From contig OZ025217.1 in the NCBI GenBank assembly GCA_964019055.1, positions 10,514,255 to 10,578,254 of the forward strand: a stretch of 64,000 nt of DNA. The letters run 5' to 3'. Below are positions 10,701 through 21,717 of the stretch, one piece after another. The translations under genes were made by a program, and so were the position numbers. Each line of letters opens with the position of its first letter. Position 1 is the first letter of the stretch. Source of the stretch: Anthopleura xanthogrammica. Lineage: Eukaryota; Cnidaria; Anthozoa; Actiniaria; Actiniidae. The notes below the pieces were generated by a model. It saw only the letters and a list, made by a program, of their open reading frames with translations, did no database searches and was not told the origin of the DNA.

Positions 10701-13700
10701 CAAAGCCAGACTAAACAAACATGTATTGTAGCCAATGCATCTCTTTTTGTAGAAATACAGAATACTTTTCTTTACTTTGCATAGTGAATTGCAGCTTCAG
10801 TCATCGCGGTAAATTATAACGAGAGTCTTCGAGAAGCCAAAACCAGGCTAAACCAACATGTTTTACCTATTGTAGCCAATACATCTCTTTGATGGAAAGG
10901 CAGACAGGCAGGCAGACAGACAGACATTGAGTGACACTGATACACCCCTTGGGTAAATCTAAGTTAATACTAATGACAAATTCTAACATAATAACAAATT
11001 TTTATAGTTACCTAATTATCTAATGTAAAACCAGCGTGATAATATTTTCTTTTAACTTTATTTCTTAATTACTTTATTTACTATTGGTTTTATTTGTTAT
11101 ATAAATGGATTTTGTTTACCTCAGCTCCTCAGGATGTGAACTACAAGCCTTCCTTCCTCTCAGACCAGGAGCTGAAACACTTGATCCTAGAGGTATGTTT
11201 AGTCGTCCTTAATTCCTTGTTTTACAAGCTACAGTACATTACCTTATTATAGAAAATTAATGCTCCATAACGCGAATTTCAAAAAAAAAATTGCCAACCA
11301 GTAAGGGGGGATTGGATAATATTTAGAAAAGACAACAGATGATTTTGCAGATCCCCCCATACACTAATAAATGAAAGCAACCTTAGGTGTTCACAGTTTT
11401 CTATATTTTGACTGTCATCATGTGAAAAACCAATCCTTTCTGTGAGGGAGGTATGAATAGTTTGTAGGAGGTATACAACACGAACAGTCATAGTTTTATG
11501 GTTATTGTTGTTCATAGGCAGCAGACGGTTTCCTGTTTGTAGTAAATTGTAAAACAGCAACAGTTGTGTATGTATCAGATTCCATTACCCCAGTACTGGG
11601 TCAAACACAGGTAAGACATTAATATATTGATATATATATCTACTATAACATGTTCCAAGAAACCTCCCTGGGGATAAGGGGTGGGGTTGAGTAAGATCTC
11701 CCCAGGGGGAAGGGGTGGGGTTGAGTGAGCTCTTCTCTACCCCAGGGGGAAGGGGTGGGGTTGAGTGAGCTCTCCTCTCCCCCAGGGAGAAGGCATGGGG
11801 CTGAGTATTATATAAGTAATTTGTTTAACATTGCCATCCATATCAGGGCTCAAAATAACGGCTGGTCAATGGTCAATGTCCGGCCAAATTTGGTACTTGA
11901 CCGGTCAAATACGGTTTTGAACGGACATGTTGACCGGCCATATTTGGAGAAAATAAAATAAAAATATCATACCCCGGACATCTTGACCGGCGTATGAGTG
12001 GCCGTTATTTTAAGCCCTGCATATTGATTCCAGATTGGTTGGATGAATCAGTCACTGTTTGATCTTATTCACCCTGATGATATTGAAAAAGGGGGTGGGG
12101 CTGAGTATTTTATAAGACTCAGTAGTTTGTTTAACATTGCCATCCATATTGATTCCAGATTGGTTGGATGAACCAGTCATTGTTTGATCTTATTCACCCT
12201 GATGATATTGAAAAAGTAAGGGAGCAGTTGATGTCGACAGATTCTCCTGATGCTGGTAGAGTTTTGGATATTAAAAGTAAGTATATACCACTGTCCAAAA
12301 AAAAATGATATTTAATGCTGGTTTCTAATAGGCTGCAAATAAGTACCGGTCATCGGACAAAATTAATGTCCGGTAAAAATGACCACTTGACTGGTAAATA
12401 ATTCCTATTCTCTGGACATTTGACCAGCCAGTCAAATATTCCTCTGTCTTGAGGAACTGCTGGTCAAAAACATTATTTGCAGCCTTGGTAGGATGCTTTT
12501 TGATACACATTTCTTTTCTTTATCACACTACAGCAAAATCAAAAAAGAAATCAACTCAAAGGGCATGAAAAAATTAGCCTTCTGTGTAAATTTGAGCTTG
12601 ACATTTGAAAAAGTGTTTGGTTGATGTGGCTTTACTCTTAAATTTTACAGCGAATGTAATGGGCTCATCAGCACTTTTGATTACTAGCAATAGCATCTTA
12701 AATTTACGACATTCCTTTACATACTGTTTATAAAATGTTTAATTATTTTTCTTTCATTTTTTCAGCTGGAAATGTGAAACGAGAGGGACATGGAGGTATT
12801 AATTTTATTGAAACCTTAAAAGTTTTTATCACTAGCCTGTCATATTGAATTACTGCAATGTATTCTGGGATTGATACCTCGGTTGGCAGGACAACACATT
12901 CAACACAACTAATAAAAAGTTTGGAGTTTGTCATATTGCACCCTGGTTATAAATTTGTCTTTTATTGTTGTTCTATTGTTACTTAAACATGAATTTACTG
13001 CTGTCATGTTTTGCCGTCAACTTGATTTTACTCATTTATCATTCCCATCATGCACTCAAACTGGTAGTCGTGATATAGACTATGAGACTGAGAAGCCACT
13101 TTTCTTTGATGAAAATAATTTCGTTGTTGTATAGCTTTGCCATTTACACTCTGTTAGCCCCAGATTAAACATTGAATTTCACGTGTGCCAAATCTAATGC
13201 AAATGTGCATTACTAAGTTTCAACACTTGTGGAATTCATCCTCTAAACTGGGCCTATATTGATTGTAACAGAGCTGTGATGATGTCTTACTTGTCTTACT
13301 GACCTTTTCCTTCTTCTCCCTTCCTCAGGACACCCACGCTCACAGGTAACATCCAGAAGAAATTTTATTTGTCGGATGAGATGTGCGGAAATACCTGAAG
13401 AACAACCCACAACTGCAGAATCAAGGGATAAAGAATCCTTCAAACTACATGCACTGGATGAAGAGTATGCTGTAGTACACTGCACTGGATATTTAAAGGT
13501 GATTGACGGCATGGTGATATATAGTAGTATTATACATGATAGTGTTGGTGATGATGACTGATGGTGATGTGATTGTTGATGATGATAATGGTGATGATTG
13601 ATGGTGAGGATGATGAATTGTGATGAATAGTGATGATGATGATGATGATGATGGTGACTGAAGATGGTGCTGAAAATGATTGATGGTGGTGATTATGATG

Positions 13701-16700
13701 GTGATAATTGATGGCAATGATGATGATGTTGATAACTGATGATCATTGATGGTGATGATGGCGATGGTGATTGATAATCATGATTGATGGTAGTGATTAA
13801 GATGGTGATGATAATGTTGATAATTGATGACGATGATGATATTGGTGATAATTTATGGTGATAATGATGGTGTTGATGATGGTGATTGATGACAATGATG
13901 AGGATACATTAATAACATTCTATTCTCCCAGAATTGGAACCAGAATGGCAACTATCCAGGAGATGACAGTTCGTCCATGTCGTTGGTCACAATTGGACGG
14001 CTACAACCTGCTAGTGTACCTCAGAGTAGTGATCTTGTTGACACACCTACTGTTACAGAGTTCATCTCAAGGCACAGCCTAGATGGCAAGTTCACCTTTG
14101 TTGACCAAAGGTAAGGCAATTGCTGGGTTTCAGTCAGCCAATAAAAGTCTATGAATCTCATTATTTGCTCCAAACGGTGGTGAAACATTCACCACCGTGT
14201 GCTCAAACCAAAGACCTTTGCTGTACCAGTGCAATGCTCTACCAACTATCCCATGTACACGTGTAAGCTGCTGAGAGCAGGTTGTATGTGGGTTAACCAT
14301 AAATTATGGAGGTAATGGCTCGGCTCAGCTGTGACTATAAATGAAAGATGTATTTGTTTTCTTTCTTTACAGGGTGACAGAAGTAATGGGGTATCAACCT
14401 CAAGAACTGCTAGGGCAGCTCTGCTTTGATTTGTTCCATCCTGAAGATCTAAAACACATGACAGAGAGCTTTGAACAAGGTAAAGAAAACTGTGCCTTGA
14501 AGGTTTTGGATCTTTAGAATGAGGGTGAATCTGGTTTTGCTGTACTTTTCTTTCTTAGTTATGTAATGATTCTAGGGCTGCATGAGTGCATTTGAACCAA
14601 AATGTATGGTTCCAAAAAATATCCATACCCCAACATGGAGGATATTTGAAAAAGGAACCCCCCACCCCCTCTGGAATTTCCAATTTTCTTTCATACTGGC
14701 CTCGTTGTTCGGATTTTTTTTTTGATGGAATCCCACAATGATGTATTACAATAAAACTAAGGTCCCATCATTATAAATGATTAGGACAAAAAAAATAAAT
14801 AAAAAAATGAGGATGAGAGTTGGAGCTCTTGAATTGTGTGGCCATCTCAATCGCTGTTTTGTTTAATGAGGATGTGATTATTTCTATTCTAGTAATAAAA
14901 CTAAAAGGACAAACACTATCAGTTCGTTATCGGTTCCGGAATAAGGCTGGAGAATGGGTTTGGACCAGAACAAGTTGTTTTAGTTTTCAAAATCCATACA
15001 CTGATGAAGCAGAGTACATTGTCTGCACAAACAACTTAGTGAACAAGTAAGTTGTTGAGTCTGTATTGACTGTGTATTAATGTTGTTACTATGATCTTGT
15101 TAAATGTTATCATCATCTTCATCAAAACCACAATAACCACTAACACCATGAACATCACTATCATTATCATCTCCATCACCACCATCATCATCATAATCAT
15201 CACTATGATGCTGCTGATGATGGTCATGATGATCAACACCACCATCATTATCGTCATCAGCATCAATATCATCAATGTCATCATTGTCATCACCATTGTT
15301 ATTATAATCATCACCATCATTATTATCATCACAGTCATTGTCATTTCCATCACCACCACCATCATCACTAGTCATCATCCTCACCACTACCATCATGATG
15401 CTGATGATGATCCACCACCATCATTATCATCACTTTTATCATTGTCGTCATCGCATCACCACCATTATCATCATAATCATCATCACTACCATCATGATGA
15501 CACCACAACCACCACCATCATTAATACCCCCACCATCACCATTACCATAAATTTGTAACTCTATGGTCCAATCACATCCTTATACATCACATTTGAATAT
15601 CACCAATCAAAGCAGTGAGTTTTAACTTGCTATATACCACTGATATCAGCTTTCAGATAGAGACAACATTGCCACAGATTATGGCAAGCCCAGGTTTATC
15701 ATCCAGAGGAAGCAACGGTCCCTTCAGTAGCAATAGCGGTGCCTCTGATTTCTCTCAGCTTTCGCCAGCAAACAGTCTTACAAGTCCTGAAATACAACAG
15801 CAACAACTCCTACATCAGCAGGCATTACAACACCAGAGAAGCGCTGCCAGTCAGGCCATGTCTGGTGATGAAAATATTTTTCACTTTCCAGGACAAGCTA
15901 AAGGTATATTAAAATGATTATTCACATCAGTCTTGGCAATAATCGCTGAATAATTGTTAAAATTTATATACAGCATTTCAAAAAGGTTGGCAAAGGTTTT
16001 GTGGCATGTTGCATAACAAGACCGAAATGCAGTATGGGTGATGTGAATTCAAGCAACGAAAGGTCACATGGGATTTCCCCCAACTTTGTCTGCTGGTTTT
16101 TCCAGCAGCTTTTCTTCTGTGCTGACATTATTTACATATGAATATAATTTCAAGCTTGGTAAGCAACATGCAACATGCGACATGCAACATGCAACAAAAC
16201 CTTCACCAATCCTTTTTTGAAGTAGCTGTAGTGTACATAGCATATACAAAACATATTTTCTGTACATGCTCCCAAATTTAATGGGATTTTTATTTTTCTT
16301 GGTCAAGGATCACAACATGTATCAGAGAGTGGATTGGATGCATTAGCAAAGGTATAGATAATTATTATTGTTATTATTATAACTTATTTACATTTTGCTT
16401 CCTGAGTATAAACCTGCATTGCCAAATTAATGATAAAGCAGGGTCAATTTAGGGGAGGGTTGCAGGGTGTGCATGCCCCCCCCCCCCCCCAGAAGAGCTG
16501 ATGATGTGTGCAACTATATGCTACTTTCTAACGACCCATAACGCATTTCAATTTGGCCCATTTGCATCAAATTTGAGGGCACTTTGCATGGACACAATAG
16601 TTTTCATGTTTAGTGAAGGATAACCAGCTATTGTATTTATGCAAAGTGCCCCTCAAGTCAAAAATAAGAAACCAGTGAATTTACAGTCAACTTTATTGAT

Positions 16701-18278
16701 AATTCATGTCTCGTTAGGTTTTGCCATTCATGTGCCAATCAGAGATGAATAGACCCCTTGCAGCATTTTGGAATGCAGCTCAATTTGGAGGACAAAACAA
16801 TAGGTTTCCAATTTTTAGGAGATTGAAATTCTTTTGTTTCCTCCTCCAAATTGAGCTGCTTTGATGTCACAGGAAAGGCATCCATACTATTTGCACATAT
16901 ATAGACCCCTTGTAGCATCTGGGAGGACAAAACAATAGGTTTCCAATTCTCAGGAGATTAAAATTGTTTTGTTTTGTCCTTTAACAGAATCTTTGTATTT
17001 TAATATTTTTTTCTAAATTTTAGGCTGGTGAACTTAGTGAGAAAAGAGGGTTATCCTCAACATCCAAAGGAAATCCTGCAGATATTTCAGCCAATCAAAT
17101 GAGTTATACCGAAGCAACCATGAACCGTGGTGTTTCCCAGGAAGGACCTGGACAAAATGGTACAGGGATGTACCCACCAGGAGTTGACCAAGGAGCCAAG
17201 AGTACTACAGGTAAATAGTTCATTTTGAATTTCTTTAGAATTCAAGAGAGTAATGGTAAAATTCGTATTTGTGGTTTTTAAGTAATTTAGGGTGTATTAT
17301 GTTAGGAAGGGGGTTTATATAGTTTTAATATACTGTAAGATACATGACCAGATCAGCTCTGCTGTAAACTTAATTATTGAGTTAAATAAAAGCTATTATT
17401 AATATTATCGTTCTCATAAATATGATTTTTTTTGGCATAGAGTTTAAAATACCCGGTAAAAGAATCGTCATTGTCATTATCATTGTTGTTGTCATTGTGG
17501 TCATTGTCGTCGTCATTGTAAATATGTCTGTAATTATCATTGTCGTCATTTTTGTCATCGTCATTGTAAATATGTCATCATCATGGTTGTCCATGTCATT
17601 GTCATTGTTGCAAGGGTTAAGTATTCAAATAGAGTAGTAAAGCATCATAGACTATAGACTTTCCATTTTCCTATCCTTTCTGATTCGCATTTCCTACCTG
17701 ATTTGATCCAATCAACAGATTTGGACAAGACGTTAGATTTCTCCACTGGTCAAGCAGGCAGCTTACTGGCTGCCTTAGTGCAACGTCGACAGGCTCTGGC
17801 AGCAGCTACTGGTGCATCCACAATGCCTACCTCTGCTATTCCTCAGGCGGCACTTTACAGTCAGCTTATGTCACAAGTTAACGGAGGAATGGGTATGGTG
17901 CCGCCAGGAATGGCTAGAATGATGCAACAACAAGCAACCATGGGACCAATGTCGCCTGTTGACGTGATGAGAGGGCAACAAGCTGCCGCAGTAGGTGACT
18001 TAAGTCCTGGTGGAACGATGTCATACAGTGGTGGTGCTAGAAAAGTTGATTCCAGAGACATGCCACAGGTATCCCAGAAAGGGTCTTATTCCCAGCTTCT
18101 CTCAGAAAATATGAATCGTAGTGTCCCCTCAGTGCCGTGGCCTGGAATGCTGAGTGGACAAATGGAGGGCGGTGCTTCAAGTAACAGCCCTCAGGCTTCT
18201 AGCATGTACGGTCAGGTTAATGCACCCAATACATTAAGTGGCCGCAGCACTGCTAGCAATTATCCCTACTATCAGTAA
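4707..18278 (+). CDS. ARNT: ARNT (HIF-1beta/tango), bHLH-PAS transcription factor, 18 exons
   Basis: General class II partner of bHLH-PAS proteins (AhR, HIF-alpha, SIM); nuclear. Exons: 4707-4764, 4884-4962, 5134-5184, 5636-5677, 9042-9199, 10290-10313, 11125-11192, 11518-11610, 12159-12276, 12766-12795, 13329-13498, 13932-14110, 14373-14479, 14893-15046, 15650-15903, 16308-16351, 17024-17210, 17719-18278. The spliced length is 2319 nt, giving 772 aa and TAA; human ARNT is about 789 aa. The N-terminus is acidic with a basic GRLRKRK patch. The bHLH (about 58-111) begins [14 protein letters not shown], with E-box contacts H61, E65 and R69. PAS-A is about 127-280 ([29 protein letters not shown]), PAS-B about 318-425 ([32 protein letters not shown]). 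The tail is rich in Q, S, G and M and ends SNYPYYQ, like a transactivation domain. Exons 3, 4, 6 and 10 are multiples of 3 and could be cassettes. The exon 15 acceptor (15649) was fixed by frame, because the stronger-looking CAG at 15656 gives a stop. Identity is very secure; the first exon is less so. Confidence 0.95.
6956..7195. repeat. Tandem duplication of about 125 bp in ARNT intron 4
   Basis: Two adjacent copies start with GTGGTTCTAGTATTTCCA (about 6956 and 7080) and share TTAATGAGCTAGA, CTGATCTGAC and AGATATCTA in the same order. They have diverged by substitutions and small gaps. The duplication is local and non-coding. Confidence 0.75.
8609..8788. mobile_element. MITE, CAGGGCT family
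   Basis: It begins CAGGGCTTGAAATAACAGC and ends GCTGTTATTTCAAGCCCAG, so the terminal inverted repeats are about 19 bp. The interior carries GTCCAGCCAGAATTGG and GACCAGT motifs shared with copies at 11844-12019, 25356-25522 and 27679-27830. There is no ORF. It lies in ARNT intron 4. Target duplication is only approximate here (TTGTT / TTGTG). Confidence 0.8.
9522..9745. mobile_element. MITE, ATAGACC...CTTGGGTGTAATG family
   Basis: Ends read ATAGAACTCTTTACCTTGG and CTAAGGTAAAGGGGTCTAT. Inner arms include AGACCTTGTGTCATTC and GAATGACACATGGTCTGA. Two adjacent copies lie at 37176-37371 and 37384-37582, and a fragment at about 36299-36345. Flanking bases suggest TA target use. It is palindromic and non-autonomous, in ARNT intron 5. 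Confidence 0.85.
9965..10075. mobile_element. Half copy of the TAGTCCC foldback element
   Basis: The stretch from GGTCTCTATCATTGCATGCTC through GGCTACCTTT to GAAGGGGACTATTG matches the right arm of the intact foldback at 56311-56523. Only one arm is present, so this is a truncated or solo arm, in ARNT intron 5. A C-rich run (9947-9957) precedes it. Confidence 0.7.
10487..10566 (-). repeat. tRNA-derived SINE or tRNA relic
   Basis: On the - strand the sequence has a Pol III A box (TAGCTCCATTGGTTAGAGC) and, about 30 nt on, a B box (GGGTTTAAATCC). The order and spacing fit a tRNA head. The body does not fold into a clean cloverleaf by eye, so a SINE head or degraded tRNA is more likely than a working tRNA gene. 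It lies in ARNT intron 6. Confidence 0.6.
10685..10894. repeat. Duplicated 60-bp segment in ARNT intron 6
   Basis: AAGCCAAAGCCAGACTAAAC...TGTAGCCAATGCATCTCTTT (about 10696-10746) is repeated with about 15% change at about 10834-10890. The second copy is followed by a CAGGCAGACAGACAGACA microsatellite. Confidence 0.6.
11664..11808. repeat. G-rich tandem repeat, about 50-bp unit
   Basis: Three units of the type CCCAGGGGGAAGGGGTGGGG followed by TTGAGTGAGCTCT. Each contains at least three runs of four or more G, so the sense strand could form G-quadruplexes. A partial unit recurs at 12088-12110 as part of the larger duplication around exon 9. Confidence 0.8.
11844..12019. mobile_element. MITE, CAGGGCT family, with 5-bp target duplication
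   Basis: A 176-bp element with ends CAGGGCTCAAAATAACGGC and GCCGTTATTTTAAGCCCTG. It is flanked by CATAT at 11839-11843 and 12020-12024. The neighbouring duplicate at about 12137-12158 shows the site without the element and with a single CATAT, so the insertion and its 5-bp duplication can be read directly. The interior has GGTCA/TGACC and CCGG motifs shared with other copies. It lies in ARNT intron 8. Confidence 0.9.
12034..12090 (+). pseudogene. Duplicated first half of ARNT exon 9 with its splice acceptor
   Basis: These 57 nt repeat the first 57 nt of exon 9 (12159-12276) with two differences, both synonymous (AAT/AAC and CTG/TTG). The copy keeps the GATTCCAG acceptor. It has no donor: after GAAAAA it runs into GGGGGTGGGGCTGAG. 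Using this acceptor would read through into the intron and stop at a TGA inside the true exon 9 (out of frame). It is a decoy exon or a recent duplication scar. Confidence 0.85.
12324..12490. repeat. Inverted-repeat element in ARNT intron 9
   Basis: Ends are GGCTGCAAATAA and TTATTTGCAGCC, and the interior has CCGGTCA / TGACCAGCCAGTCAA motifs like those inside the CAGGGCT MITE family. It is probably a related, more diverged non-autonomous element. Confidence 0.6.
13510..13915. repeat. (GATGGTGAT)-type microsatellite in ARNT intron 11
   Basis: About 400 bp of impure GAT/GGT/ATT repeats fill most of the intron between the PAS-A exon 11 and exon 12. ORFs read through it are compositional artefacts. 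Confidence 0.9.
14185..14265 (-). repeat. tRNA-derived SINE fragment
   Basis: On the - strand GATAGTTGGTAGAGCATTGC resembles a Pol III A box and GGTTTGAGCAC a B box, about 35 nt apart. The sequence is diverged. It lies in ARNT intron 12. Confidence 0.5.
15100..15550. repeat. (CATCAT/CACCAT) microsatellite in ARNT intron 14
   Basis: About 450 bp of ATC/ACC/ATT trinucleotide-type repeat, pyrimidine-rich on the + strand. Both strands read open because of the period-3 structure. No gene is inferred. Confidence 0.9.
15969..16230. mobile_element. MITE, TACAGC(T)ATTTCAAAAA family
   Basis: The left end TACAGCATTTCAAAAAGGTT and right end CCTTTTTTGAAGTAGCTGTA are inverted repeats about 30 bp long. 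Near the right end are four copies of a 7-bp unit GCAACAT. A related copy at 54597-54921 shares the left half, including GAAATGCAGTATGGGTGATG, and has the 7-bp unit greatly expanded. A shorter relative lies at about 18641-18722. It is in ARNT intron 15. Confidence 0.85.
16535..16655. repeat. Dispersed repeat, copy A
   Basis: GACCCATAACGCATTTCAAT through CATTTGCATCAAATTTGAGG to AGCTATTGTATTT matches 29705-29810 in USP3 intron 11 over about 120 bp with few changes. No ORF. A run of 14 C lies just upstream (about 16477-16490). Confidence 0.75.
16740..16980. repeat. Nested inverted-repeat element
   Basis: CAGCTCAATTTGGAGGACAA and its near complement CCTCCAAATTGAGCTGC flank a spacer. A second partial copy with GGACAAAACAATAGGTTTCC follows, and the block ends in TTGTTTTGTTTTGTCC. 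It looks like overlapping or nested copies of one foldback family in ARNT intron 16. Confidence 0.65.
17455..17605. repeat. (GTCATT) microsatellite in ARNT intron 17
   Basis: Impure GTCATT/GTTGTC repeat of about 150 bp. It is the third period-3 array in an ARNT intron. Non-coding. Confidence 0.85.
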
Positions 18279-20355
18279 GGAATAAAGATTAGTATCAAGG
18301 TTTTTTTAAGATGAGAAAGGCCTGAATGATGGTCGTATAGACAACTACGAACAAATTGACCATAAAAAATGTTCGAATGGTTGGCACATTAACATCACAA
18401 TGGCAACGTTTATAAACAATATGTCCACCTATAAAGCCTCATTGTGCACTATTGTATAGCTCTCTACTGCATAGTGCACCTACACAGAACTCCCTGCAAT
18501 ATGAACATGGCTATCATTCCATAGTATAATAGTAACACAGACTGTATAGAAGAAAGCATTCGTATCTAGTGCACTCTTCATTTGTCAGGCATTTTATTGC
18601 TATTTACTATAACCAATTCTCTAAGTGTGACTCCAAAATTAGACCTATTTCAATAAAGGCTGTCGCAGGTGAAAGAAACAAGTGACAAGCAACAAGCCAA
18701 CCTTTTTTTGAAATAGGTGTATCAATCCAATCCTATGGGTGTATGTTAAGAACCTGTCGACAGTTCTTAACAAGCTTGATATGAATTATAAAATGGCCCA
18801 GAATCTTTGGTTGGTGTTGATTGTGGTGTTAGTATAGTGCCATGCTGCAATAATCTTATTGCTTCTAAATAATGGGTCTCATCTCATCAACTTTGTTGTT
18901 CAAAAAATATCCATGCTTTCAGGAGAGGCCCTATTAGGGGGTACCCATGTTCTCTGTCTGAATTTCACAACTGCCTATGTCACAATTTTGGATTTTCGTC
19001 CTGACTAGTTTGCCCTTCATCGCAAGTTTGTGGCTCTTGTGTCACTGTTCCAAGGCGATAGTTGCTTGTTGGAATTTACCCCTAACAGGGCCTGGAGAGG
19101 AGAGGCTTGGATCTCTCGGCGAGGGGGGGGGGGACTTGGAGTAAGGGAGGATCTATAGATGCTATAGTTCCCGAAAATATTCATACCTATTCAAATCTAG
19201 GTATTGCGCAACAAACAAAAGACATGGCACACAATACAAATACAGCACAGACATGGCACTGAATATCTAATGTTTTATGCATGGTACTAAGTTTTATTAA
19301 GTGCTGTAAGTTTTTCATAGTCATGTGAAAAATGCTCTGTGATCTGCTGGTGCGTAACACTGCTACCAAAAAAGTTGATGTTAACCAATGTAAATATAGG
19401 TCACGATTCTTTGATGATAAATTACTAATTACTTATGCTGGCCAGAATGAAATGGGATGATATGGAGAAGAGAATGGAAGGGAAGGGATAGGAATTATAT
19501 GTATATATCTAGGAATCTAGGGCAGGAGTGATAGAGCCCTAGGGACTGAGTGGTTTTAGCCTCACCCAGGCATTGTGGAGATAGAGGGGCTTAGCCTCCC
19601 TCCCATCCCCTTCACATTTTTAGCCCAAACAGATTTTCTATTACGAGTTGCCTAAAAACTTGACTCATGCAATAAATGTGTTACAATTGCACTTCAAAAC
19701 TGTGGCACTGGAAATCACATCTCTGAGAGCCTCAATTTCCAATTTTTCAGGTGGGTGGGTCAATCCCCCAGGCTAGCCCCCCTCCTACTCAAAACTGTGC
19801 TCTGTGGTCCATGACACCCAGATATGTGTGAGGCAAGAAGAGTTCAACTTCCCATTTTAGGTATAGTCCTGCATAGGAGGCATGTTTTGGGTCTTTGAAC
19901 TATAAATCATAAGGATACATATAATGATTACTTAAGGTAAGCAATGTGGGGCTAGTAGGTGAAGGAACGATGCCAGGGGGTACTCCCTTTGACCAAGTGG
20001 TACGAGGGATTGGCTGTTGGTTTTCAAGAAAACCCCTTAAAGGTATGCATATATTAAAAACAGCTGTTGAAGTATGTTCATTTCAATCTCTTAAAGATAT
20101 GTGTATATATTATTGATCAGGACAACATCTTTCTTCTGTCCTAAGAGGTTCACAAATGGCCTGTCGATCATCATCCCTACGACTTGGACAAAAGAAGTAC
20201 TCCCCCAGGGAAATGATATTATTGCCCCTCCAACTTTTAAAGCTGCACTAGTGCACTCGGGGGGGGGGGGGGGGGAATTTCATTAGAAACCGGCAACTGC
20301 ATGGTGAACCGAGGTGTCTACTCTCCCTATCTGCATGAGCCACTTTTGCCATTCC
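18279..20355 (+). other. ARNT 3' flank / probable 3' UTR
   Basis: No gene was recognised. AATAAA occurs at 18282-18287, too near the stop to be a likely sole signal, and again at about 18652, inside a small inverted element (18641-18722) bounded by ACCTATTTCAA and TTGAAATAGGT. The true polyadenylation site cannot be fixed from sequence alone. A run of 18 G lies at about 20260-20274. Confidence 0.5.
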
Positions 20356-20358
20356 ATG

Positions 20359-20487
20359 CATGGGGCATAGCCAGGATTTTCCCTTAGGGGGGCCCAAAAC
20401 CCGTTTTCAGGACAATGGCCAACCAGAAAACGGCAAACCAAAAAAATGGCAAACACGATGGACGAGGGGGCTCTGGCTACGCCCCTG
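20359..20487. mobile_element. Short MITE, GGGGCATAGCCAG type
   Basis: The left end GGGGCATAGCCAGGATTTT and right end CTCTGGCTACGCCCCTG form imperfect inverted repeats, and the right end terminates in CCCTG. There is no ORF. A partial end (CCAGGGGCGTAG) is also present at about 53928. Confidence 0.65.
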
Positions 20488-21472
20488 TAAGGTCCCTATT
20501 GTACCTGTTAGTGAAGGTTTGTTCTTGATACAGCCGCCTAATTAAGTAAACCATCTGCCTACTTAAACTTTTATTGAAATCCCTGTGCAATGCTTCCTAT
20601 ACAGGATCTAATTCACTCCATGAATAGAATGACTAGTACTGCAATGATGAATGGCCTATGTTCCCAAAGGAACACGGACGATTAAGTTGAGTAAGTCGGG
20701 AGAAAAACAGGACGAGAAAAACCCATCAGTGAGTTAGAGGTTTCTCTTGAAATTTGGCCATTAAATAAATCATAAATTTTATAACAAATATTTAGGAAAA
20801 GCAAATTATTAAATAGAAATCATCACCAGCCTATGAAAAGTTTGTAAATCAGATACAGAATTGTTGGCTCATTTTCTTTCAAATTTTGGACTTTCATGAT
20901 CCAACTCGTTTCAGTCTCAAAAATTGTATAACACAAAATTATGGGCTTTCCAGCAACCCACCTCCAGCTTGCCACTGTACAAGTAATGCCCCATACAGGT
21001 CAGCCACTATTCATAGCAGGAACTTTTACAATGGCTGGTTAATCACCTGTTAGAACAGATAAATACCTGTGTAGGTTGAACATCTGATAAGGTCTTCACA
21101 GCTCTGATGAGGCCTTCACAGGTAGATTGAAAACTTTTCATAGATTTTCATAGCTATCTTGAATGCCTGCAGTAACTGGCTGTTCAACTTCTGGGAAGTC
21201 GTTTAACTTCAAATCTTAGTTACAAATATCACAATATGAAAAATAAAGAATTAAATCTATTTTGTGAAAAACCTGTAAGTGATACACTCAAAATGTAATA
21301 AAAGCCATATATTTAGATATTTGATATTAATGATCATAATTTCTGGAGCTACACTATATTGATTTTACTGATTTGTACAAAAGGAAAATCCAAATTTTCT
21401 GAAAGTCAAGATATTTAGAGTGATTTCATTTAGCCCATGAAAGAAAGATGACTATTTAGTTAGTAATAGTTG

Positions 21473-21618
21473 ATAGAGTGGTTTTCATTAACCCGTGAAA
21501 TAAAGTGTGCTTATTAAGGTGTAATAGTCAGATAAACACAATAGAAAACAAAAGAATTAGAGTGAAGTAATGCGTAATATGCTAAAGTGTATTTCACGGG
21601 TTTATGAGAATCACTCTA
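21473..21618. repeat. Foldback element with AACCCGTGAAATA arms
   Basis: The left arm TAGAGTGGTTTTCATTAACC with CGTGAAATAAA is mirrored by TATTTCACGGGTTTATGAGA and ATCACTCTA. The spacer is about 80 bp with no ORF. It is palindromic and MITE-like. Confidence 0.75.
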
Positions 21619-21717
21619 CAGAACAAAAGAAAACAATTGCTTTAGAGTCTATTTCTAACTATTAGTTTGCCAATTTTTTCATGGCTGAGTAAAATCACAC
21701 TATCATATAAAAAGCTA

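Noticed and set aside
15036..15558. Overlapping ORFs rich in I/T/M/H and D in ARNT intron 14
   Set aside because: Period-3 microsatellite open on both strands; it lies inside a well-defined intron.
15657..15660. Using the stronger-looking TTTCAG at 15656 as the ARNT exon 15 acceptor
   Set aside because: It gives an immediate in-frame TAG; only the acceptor at 15649 keeps the frame open to the next donor.
18282..18287. AATAAA directly after the ARNT stop as the polyadenylation signal
   Set aside because: It lies 4 nt past the stop, which would leave almost no 3' UTR; the real site is probably further downstream.
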